In this document: in pieces, positions 58,886-64,000 of the stretch | Layout: every line of letters starts with the position of its first letter | How positions within the stretch are numbered: the first letter of the stretch is position 1 | Assembly (NCBI GenBank): GCA_005402585.1 | Contig: BIFP01000051.1 | Coordinates: 186,001 to 250,000 of the forward strand | Reading direction: 5' to 3' | DNA length: 64,000 nucleotides | Source of the DNA: Micromonosporaceae bacterium KJ-029 | GTDB taxonomy: Bacteria; Actinomycetota; Actinomycetes; Mycobacteriales; Micromonosporaceae | Made by a program: the position numbers and the translations under genes | The notes under the pieces: model-generated | Seen by the model: only the letters and a program-made list of their open reading frames with translations | Told to the model about the DNA's origin: nothing | Databases searched by the model: none

Positions 58886-59551
58886 TCACACCATGTCGCT
58901 GCGGTCGAGCAGGATGGTGACCCCGTCGCCGGTCATCTCCTCGCGGTAGGCCGTGCGCCCGGTCATCGCCATCGTCAGGGCGAGGGTGGGACCGGACACC
59001 AGTGGCCCGGAGCCGCTGGCGAAGGGCCCGTCATTCGCGACCAGGCGCAGCCCTTCGATCCGTCCCTTGGCGAGGACGGTGAGGTCGGAGCCGGCGAAGT
59101 ACTCGGCGACGCGCGTGACAGTCTCGACCGGGTACGGGTGGCGGATGCCCAGCGGACGTCGGATGTCCTCGCCATGCACGATCAGCTCGCCGAGCATCGC
59201 CAGCACCGGCAGGGGCGGCTTGATGGTGCTGGTGATGACGCGGCGGAACCTTTCGAGTGTCTCGTCGGGGTCGCGACCCATCTGCTCGGCCAGCCGCATG
59301 GCCACCTGCCGGTCGAAGTCGAACCGGCACCGGAGCACGCCCAGCATCCAGCGCACGGGGTTGAGGCTCGCCGCCGCGGTGAGATGTGCGAGAACTTCAC
59401 GCACCGTCAGCTCCGTACACAACGATTGCGTTGTCCACCGGTCGGGTGCGAGGCTCGTGAGGTCGGCTGCCAGGGCCGCCCGCTCGGCGTGGACCAGCGA
59501 CCAGACGTCGCTCCTGACGAGGCGGCCTGGTTTCGCCTTGGGATCGGACAT
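58886..59551 (-). CDS. DinB-like / maleylpyruvate-isomerase-family protein (TIGR03083 type)
   Basis: A 221-residue four-helix-bundle protein of the mycothiol-dependent maleylpyruvate isomerase group. The family His pattern is visible in R-E-V-L-A-H-L-T-A-A near residue 55 and E-L-I-V-H-G-E-D-I-R-R-P near residues 123-134; the third ligand was not assigned. Members bind a metal and often use mycothiol. It is divergent from an ECF sigma factor gene (132 bp gap), a frequent pairing in which the enzyme is under that sigma factor. ATG 59551 begins MSDPKAKPG. Confidence 0.75.
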   Translation of the reverse strand: MSDPKAKPGRLVRSDVWSLVHAERAALAADLTSLAPDRWTTQSLCTELTVREVLAHLTAAASLNPVRWMLGVLRCRFDFDRQVAMRLAEQMGRDPDETLERFRRVITSTIKPPLPVLAMLGELIVHGEDIRRPLGIRHPYPVETVTRVAEYFAGSDLTVLAKGRIEGLRLVANDGPFASGSGPLVSGPTLALTMAMTGRTAYREEMTGDGVTILLDRSDMV

Positions 59552-59682
59552 GTCCTCGGATCTCCTGTCGTGACCGTCGCCGCGCCGCGCCCGGTGCAGC
59601 CAGGTCGTCGCGGTGTCGGCCGAGTGAGGTAGTCGTACCGGGTCGACGACAAGACTCCCGCTGTCGGGCAAAATCGTCGGTT

Positions 59683-60738
59683 GTGAGCGACCTTTTCTCG
59701 GGGCCGGTCGCCGGTGCGACGGCGGGCGACGTCGATGATCTCGATCTCGTCCGCGCACGCGACGGAGACGACGCCGCGTTCAGCCGGGTGGTGGCACCGC
59801 TGCGCCGTGAGTTGCACGCTCACTGCTACCGCATGCTCGGCTCGGTGCACGATGCCGACGACGCCTTGCAGGACGCCCTGCTGCGGGCCTGGCGAGGAGT
59901 CGCCCGTTACGAGGGTCGCGGTTCGCTGCGGTCGTGGCTGTACACCATCGCCACCCGCACCTGCCTGGACGCCATCGAGACGCGCCGAAGGCGGGCGTTG
60001 CCTGTTGATCTCGGTCCGTCCAGCGACGGGGCTGTCCTCGACGACGTGCCACTTACCGAAGTGGCCTGGCTGGGCCCGTACCCGGACGTCGGGCTCGCTG
60101 AGCGGCGGCCCGGGCCGCATGTCCGCTACGAACAGCGGGAAGCCGTCGAACTCGCCTTCGTCGCGGCCCTGCAACACCTGCCTGGCAACCAGCGGGCCGC
60201 GCTGTTGCTGTTCGAGGTCCTCGGCTACTCCGTCGCCGAGATCGCCGGGATGATGGGCACCTCGACCACGTCGGTGAACTCCGCGCTGGCCCGCGCCCGC
60301 AAGGTCGTCGCCGAGCGGGTGCCGGCACCGACGCAGCAGCAGACGCTGCGAACCATCGGGGACATGCGGCTGAGACAAGTCGTCGCCGCGTTCGCGGCGG
60401 CATTCGAACGTCGAGACGTGGACGCCTTGGTCGCCCTGCTGACCGAGGACGTCACGTGGTCGATGCCCCCGCTCGCACACTGGTACGCGGGCCTCGGTGC
60501 GGTCACCGACTTTGCTGCACAGGTACCACTGACCAGATGTCCCAGCTGGCGCCACCGGTCCATCAGCGCGAACGGCCAACCGGCTGTGGCGTTCTACGTG
60601 GGCGACGACCACGCCAGCGAACACCATGGCTGGTCGATCACCGTGCTGACCCTACGTGGCGAGCGAATCGCCGAGATCACCTCGTTTCTCGGCAGGGACC
60701 ACTTCGCACCGTTTGGCTTACCTCCCACCGTGGCTTGA
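59683..60738 (+). CDS. ECF sigma factor with C-terminal SnoaL-like domain (TIGR02960 type)
   Basis: A 351-residue ECF sigma factor. Sigma-2 is at residues 20-100 (Y-R-M-L-G-S-V-H-D-A-D-D-A-L-Q-D and R-S-W-L-Y-T-I-A-T-R-T-C-L-D-A), sigma-4 near 165-220 (E-V-L-G-Y-S-V-A-E-I-A-G-M-M), and a 120-residue NTF2/SnoaL-like tail that in related groups (ECF41, ECF56) holds back activity in place of an anti-sigma factor. No anti-sigma gene is adjacent. GTG at 59683. It is followed after 3 bp by an AraC-type regulator. Confidence 0.87.
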   Translation: MSDLFSGPVAGATAGDVDDLDLVRARDGDDAAFSRVVAPLRRELHAHCYRMLGSVHDADDALQDALLRAWRGVARYEGRGSLRSWLYTIATRTCLDAIETRRRRALPVDLGPSSDGAVLDDVPLTEVAWLGPYPDVGLAERRPGPHVRYEQREAVELAFVAALQHLPGNQRAALLLFEVLGYSVAEIAGMMGTSTTSVNSALARARKVVAERVPAPTQQQTLRTIGDMRLRQVVAAFAAAFERRDVDALVALLTEDVTWSMPPLAHWYAGLGAVTDFAAQVPLTRCPSWRHRSISANGQPAVAFYVGDDHASEHHGWSITVLTLRGERIAEITSFLGRDHFAPFGLPPTVA

Positions 60739-60741
60739 CCC

Positions 60742-61575
60742 ATGAACCGTCATCCACTGGGTGAGCTGCCGCTGATCCACTCACTGCCGACCGAGTCGTA
60801 CGCCAGCTGCGCCGAGACGCCCAGCCGGCGGGCGGATCGCGCGCTGCGCCCGTACGTCCTCGGGTATGCGGGTTTCCGGGCCGTGGTCGACGGGCGGCTG
60901 CGGCGCCGGATCCTGCCGCTCAACGCCGCCACGCTGATCGTGGACTTCACCGGCCGGGGCAGCTGGGTGACCGGTCCGCGTAGCGTCCACGCAGTACACG
61001 AGCTGGCCGAGTGGCGGCATGGCATGGCGATCGGGCTCACGCCGGCCGGGGTGTCCGCGCTGTTTCGCGTACCCGCGCCGGAGCTGGTCGGCGCGACCGT
61101 GGATCCGGCGGCGCTGCTCGGTCCCCGGGCGGCCGAACTGGCGGACCGCCTGGGCTCGGCACCGCACTGGTCGGCGCGGTTCGACCTGCTGGACGAGCTG
61201 CTGACGGCGTGGCTGCCGGGCGGCCGGGCACCGGACGGCGCGGTCGACCGCGCCTGGTGGCGGTTGCACCGGCCGGGGCGGACGGTGGGGGAGGTGGCGG
61301 CCAGCCTGGGCATCAGCCGGCGTGGCCTGGAGCTGGCCTTCCACCGGCACGTCGGCATGCCGCCGAAGACCGTGGCGCGGGTCGCCCGCTTCCAGTACGC
61401 GGTGCACCGGCTCGGCCAGCCCGGTGCCGCGCTCGCCGGGGCGGTGGACTGCGGGTACGCCGACCAGTCGCACCTCGCCCGCGAGGTCCGGGCGATGACC
61501 GGCGTCACCCCGACCGAGATGTTCGCATTCCTTCAAGACCTGCGCCGACCCGCCTCGTATCGTCCCGGAGCATGA
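60742..61575 (+). CDS. AraC-family transcriptional regulator
   Basis: A 277-residue regulator with a DUF6597-like N-terminal sensor part (residues 1-130: R-P-Y-V-L-G-Y-A-G-F, I-V-D-F-T-G) and a C-terminal AraC domain (V-G-E-V-A-A-S-L-G-I-S-R-R-G-L-E-L-A-F near 190, D-C-G-Y-A-D-Q-S-H-L-A-R-E near 235). ATG is 3 bp after the sigma factor stop. The next gene, an SDR, overlaps its stop by 4 bp (ATGA), so the three are one operon. The effector is unknown. Confidence 0.87.
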   Translation: MNRHPLGELPLIHSLPTESYASCAETPSRRADRALRPYVLGYAGFRAVVDGRLRRRILPLNAATLIVDFTGRGSWVTGPRSVHAVHELAEWRHGMAIGLTPAGVSALFRVPAPELVGATVDPAALLGPRAAELADRLGSAPHWSARFDLLDELLTAWLPGGRAPDGAVDRAWWRLHRPGRTVGEVAASLGISRRGLELAFHRHVGMPPKTVARVARFQYAVHRLGQPGAALAGAVDCGYADQSHLAREVRAMTGVTPTEMFAFLQDLRRPASYRPGA

Positions 61576-62291
61576 CGTTGCGGGGAAAGACGGCGGTGGT
61601 TACCGGGGGATCGCGGGGAATCGGGCGAGCCATCGTCCGGCGTCTCGCCCGGGACGGGGCGCGGGTGGTGTTCAGCTACCGGGAGAACGCGGCCGCCGCC
61701 GATGAGCTGGTCGGCGAGCTGGAGCAGGTGACCGGGGTACGCGCCGACCAGGCCGACCCGGACAGCCTCGACGCGCTGTTCGCGGCGGTACCCGACGGCC
61801 TGGACATCCTGGTGAACAACGCGGCGATCAACCCGCCGCTGCCGGTCGCCGAGCTGACCGGCGAGGATTTCGACCGGGTGATGACGGTCAACGCCAAGTT
61901 TCCGGCCCTGGCCATCCGGCGCGCCGCCGAGGTGATGCGCGACCACGGCCGGATCGTCAACATCTCCACCCTGAACACGGTGGTGCCGGCGTCGGGTCAT
62001 GTCCTCTACTGCGCGAGCAAGGCAGCGCTGGAGCAGTTCACCGCCGTCGCGGCGCGGGAGTTGGGCGGCCGGGGCATCACGGTGAACACGGTTTCGCCGG
62101 GCGCGACCGACACCGACCTGCTGCGCGCCACCAACCCGCCCGAGGCGCTGGCGCAGACTCCGGAGATCACCGCGCTGGGCCGGCTCGGCCGGCCCGAGGA
62201 CATCGCCGACGTGGTGGCGCTCCTCGCCGGACCGGACGCCGGATGGATCACCGGACAGAACATCCGGGCCACCGGCGGGCTGCTGGTCTGA
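61572..62291 (+). CDS. SDR-family oxidoreductase
   Basis: A 239-residue short-chain dehydrogenase. The cofactor site is V-V-T-G-G-S-R-G-I-G (residues 9-18) and the active site Y-C-A-S-K near 142-146 with S in V-N-I-S-T. N-N-A near residue 82 is present but followed by Ala (N-N-A-A), a common variant. An Arg after the glycine motif suggests NADPH. It is cotranslated with the AraC-type regulator (ATGA) and is a likely regulated target enzyme; the substrate is unknown. Confidence 0.86.
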   Translation: MTLRGKTAVVTGGSRGIGRAIVRRLARDGARVVFSYRENAAAADELVGELEQVTGVRADQADPDSLDALFAAVPDGLDILVNNAAINPPLPVAELTGEDFDRVMTVNAKFPALAIRRAAEVMRDHGRIVNISTLNTVVPASGHVLYCASKAALEQFTAVAARELGGRGITVNTVSPGATDTDLLRATNPPEALAQTPEITALGRLGRPEDIADVVALLAGPDAGWITGQNIRATGGLLV

Positions 62292-62411
62292 GCCGTTCTC
62301 CGGCGCCGGCCGGAGTGACCAGGCGTTCGTCCTGTGTGGTCGGTCCGCCTGCCCGTCCTGTCCGGGGATGTCATAGGCTGCCGTCCGGTTCAGAGCCGGT
62401 CGAGGAGATCC

Positions 62412-63407
62412 ATGACGAGCGTTGCCCGCGGTCCGTTGCAACAGCTGGCCGTACGGTGCCGGGCGGTGGTCGACGCCTCCTGGTTCAACCTGGCCAGCTT
62501 CGCCGTGGTCATCGTCAACGCGGTGGCGCTGGGCCTGGAGACGTACGGTGGCGTGGTCGCGACGGTCGGCACCGCGCTGCGGGCCGTCGAGTACACCTGC
62601 CTGGTGCTGTTCGTCGTCGAACTTCTGGTGCGGTTCGGGGCGCACGCGCCGGCACCGGCCGGGTTCTTCCGGGACCGGTGGAACGTGTTCGACCTGCTGA
62701 TCGTCGCCGCCCCGCTGCTGCCCGGGGTGCGGGAGAACGTCACCTTGCTGCGGCTGCTGCGTCTGGCCCGTATCGTGCGCGCGTTCCGACTCTTCCCGAG
62801 CCTGCGGGTGATCCTGGTCGGCATCCGGCGCAGCCTGCCCGGACTCGGCAGCTTCCTGCTGGTCACGGCGCTGCTGCTGTACGGGTACGCGATGCTGGGC
62901 TGGATCCTGTTCGGCACCTCCTACCCGGAGCAGTACGGCACCGTGGGGCAGGCCATGCTGACGCTGTTCCTGCTGCTGTCGCTGGACGGCATCACCGACA
63001 CGTTGCAGGAGGGCCGGGAGGTCACCGCCTGGGCGATCGTCTACTACGTCTCCTACATGGTGGCGGCCTGTTACCTGCTCACCAACCTGCTGGTCGGTCT
63101 GGTGCTGACCGCCCTGCAGGAGGCGCACGAGGCCGAGCAGGTCGCGGCGCAGCGTGCCGGTCACCAGCCGGCTGGCGAGACCGAGGACGAGCCGTCGGTA
63201 CGCGAGCAGCTCGCCCGGGTGCAGGCCATCATCAGCGATCTCGAACGGCGGCTGCCCGAGCAGGACCGGAGCGTGCTGGCGGGTGCCGTCCCGGACCGGG
63301 CGGGAGGCGGCGGTCCGCCCGCCGCCGAACTCGGCACGCTCGTTCGTCCGAAGACCCGTGCGGCCCGGCGGCGGTCCCGCTCGGCGAACCGCCGTAGGCG
63401 CGGCTGA
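62412..63407 (+). CDS. Second NavBac-like cation channel
   Basis: A 331-residue six-helix channel, paralogue of the one at 48.8 kb. S4 has regularly spaced Arg (L-L-R-L-L-R-L-A-R-I-V-R-A-F-R-L). The filter region is L-L-L-S-L-D-G-I-T-D, with Asp where the first copy and NavBac channels have Glu, so conduction may differ. The tail lacks the calcium-type loop of the first copy but has a coiled coil (V-R-E-Q-L-A-R-V-Q-A-I-I-S-D-L-E) and a basic end. ATG 62412 follows GAGGAG. Confidence 0.83.
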   Translation: MTSVARGPLQQLAVRCRAVVDASWFNLASFAVVIVNAVALGLETYGGVVATVGTALRAVEYTCLVLFVVELLVRFGAHAPAPAGFFRDRWNVFDLLIVAAPLLPGVRENVTLLRLLRLARIVRAFRLFPSLRVILVGIRRSLPGLGSFLLVTALLLYGYAMLGWILFGTSYPEQYGTVGQAMLTLFLLLSLDGITDTLQEGREVTAWAIVYYVSYMVAACYLLTNLLVGLVLTALQEAHEAEQVAAQRAGHQPAGETEDEPSVREQLARVQAIISDLERRLPEQDRSVLAGAVPDRAGGGGPPAAELGTLVRPKTRAARRRSRSANRRRRG

Positions 63408-63478
63408 CGACAACCTGCCCGCGCCCCCGGGCGAGGCCCGATCCGGATGACGCCGGCAGGCCCCGCTGACCGTCCGGC

Positions 63479-64000
63479 TCATTTCGTGGCGGCCAGGGTC
63501 ACCGGTACGGCGACCAGCTTGGTGCGTGAGCCGTCGACGGCGGACACCTCGTACACCTCGATCGTGCCGGGCTGTTCGCGGGACAGCCGGTAGGCGACGG
63601 CGACCCGGTAGGCGCCCCGGCAGCCGGTGCCGCAGGTGGCGGTGGTGAACGCGGTGGCGACCTGGTGACCGGCGGCGTCGAGTACCCGGACGCTGACGGT
63701 CGCCTCGAACACCTCGGCGGTGCCGGTGACGGTGACCGGGCTGGTCACCCGGTCGCCGATGACCGGGCCGGTGACCACGATCGCGGGCAGCAGGTCGGCG
63801 TAGTCGGCGCGGCCGGCGGGCGGGTCGGCACCGAAGGCGACCCGGCGGACGGTGGGGAACTGGGTGAGCGTGTAGACCACCTGGGCCTCGCGCAGCCGGG
63901 CGGTGGTCGGATCGGGTGCGTCGGGCAGCCGGACCGTGGCGACCTGGTCGGCGATCCGGCTCACCTCGGCGCCGTCGGGCAGCAGGGTGACCAGGCCGGC
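63479..64000 (-). CDS. GerMN/Gmad2 domain protein, C-terminal part (gene enters from beyond the window)
   Basis: At least 173 residues from the window edge to a TGA at 63479. The N-terminal visible part is a GerMN domain end (R-E-A-Q-V-V-Y-T-L-T-Q-F-P-T-V-R-R-V), followed by a Gmad2 immunoglobulin-like domain (V-T-S-P-V-T-V-T-G-T-A-E-V-F-E-A, then R-V-A-V-A-Y). Such proteins are usually secreted lipoproteins; in mycobacteria and related bacteria LpqB-like versions pair with MtrAB. The signal peptide lies outside the window. Internal Met codons near 63964 are not the true start, since the frame continues open to the edge. Confidence 0.8.
   Translation of the reverse strand, partial: AGLVTLLPDGAEVSRIADQVATVRLPDAPDPTTARLREAQVVYTLTQFPTVRRVAFGADPPAGRADYADLLPAIVVTGPVIGDRVTSPVTVTGTAEVFEATVSVRVLDAAGHQVATAFTTATCGTGCRGAYRVAVAYRLSREQPGTIEVYEVSAVDGSRTKLVAVPVTLAATK

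Overview
The window is about 72% GC, densely packed and strongly biased to G or C at third codon positions. The gene set (type VII secretion EccB, mycothiol-type enzyme family, PucR and DUF397/XRE regulators, PemK-like and DUF2267 proteins, DesA3-type desaturase, TioE-like MerR beside a UvrA paralogue) points to an actinomycete, most likely Micromonosporaceae. That placement is inference from gene content and sequence style. No rRNA, tRNA, CRISPR array, transposase or phage gene was seen.

Layout. 1-3.9 kb: a TetR regulator divergent from a four-gene beta-oxidation-like operon, with a perfect inverted repeat at the start codon of the first gene. 3.9-6 kb: a macrolide glycosyltransferase preceded by an 11-residue leader peptide with an R-L-R motif and competing hairpins, then an acetyltransferase and a 14-bp inverted-repeat terminator. 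6-10.1 kb: a secreted beta-helix protein, two decayed genes (PepSY membrane protein, WYL regulator) and a GNAT enzyme. 10.4-21.3 kb: Na+/H+ antiporter, PucR regulator divergent from ferredoxin reductase plus desaturase, a lone eccB, methyltransferases and a glucosylglycerate-hydrolase-like enzyme. 21.4-27.8 kb: phoU, PHO box, pstSCAB, then an OmpR-type regulator that lacks its phosphoacceptor Asp. 27.7-31.4 kb: a minus-strand locus XRE / HExxH-defective ImmA-like / ImmA protease / MAB_1171c-like membrane protein / PAP2 phosphatase.

31.4-44.2 kb: an untranslated region with a 17-bp hairpin and a repeat, small conserved genes, a GGDEF protein, a DUF397/XRE pair, a self-regulated LacI gene, a Ser/Thr kinase, DedA, a small phosphatase, and a UvrA-like/MerR divergon that looks like resistance to DNA-binding drugs. 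44.4-49.8 kb: D-Ala-D-Ala carboxypeptidase, a VanX-like dipeptidase whose 5' end folds into an 18-bp hairpin, two esterase/depolymerase genes, and a NavBac-like channel with an upstream coupled uORF and a Ca2+-type loop. 50-56.1 kb: a six-gene Mrp antiporter operon in which neighbours overlap by 4 bp. 56.1-57.9 kb: rtcB behind a long leader with a strong promoter, a small ORF and two inverted repeat copies. 57.9-64 kb: NPP1-like protein, DinB/mycothiol-type protein, an ECF sigma factor with AraC regulator and SDR, a second channel, and a partial germination-type lipoprotein gene.

The strongest leads for new biology are the leader-controlled macrolide glycosyltransferase, the structured leader and repeat family at rtcB, the XRE/ImmA/MAB_1171c/PAP2 locus, the hairpin over the vanX-like start, and the channel with uORF and calcium-type motif.
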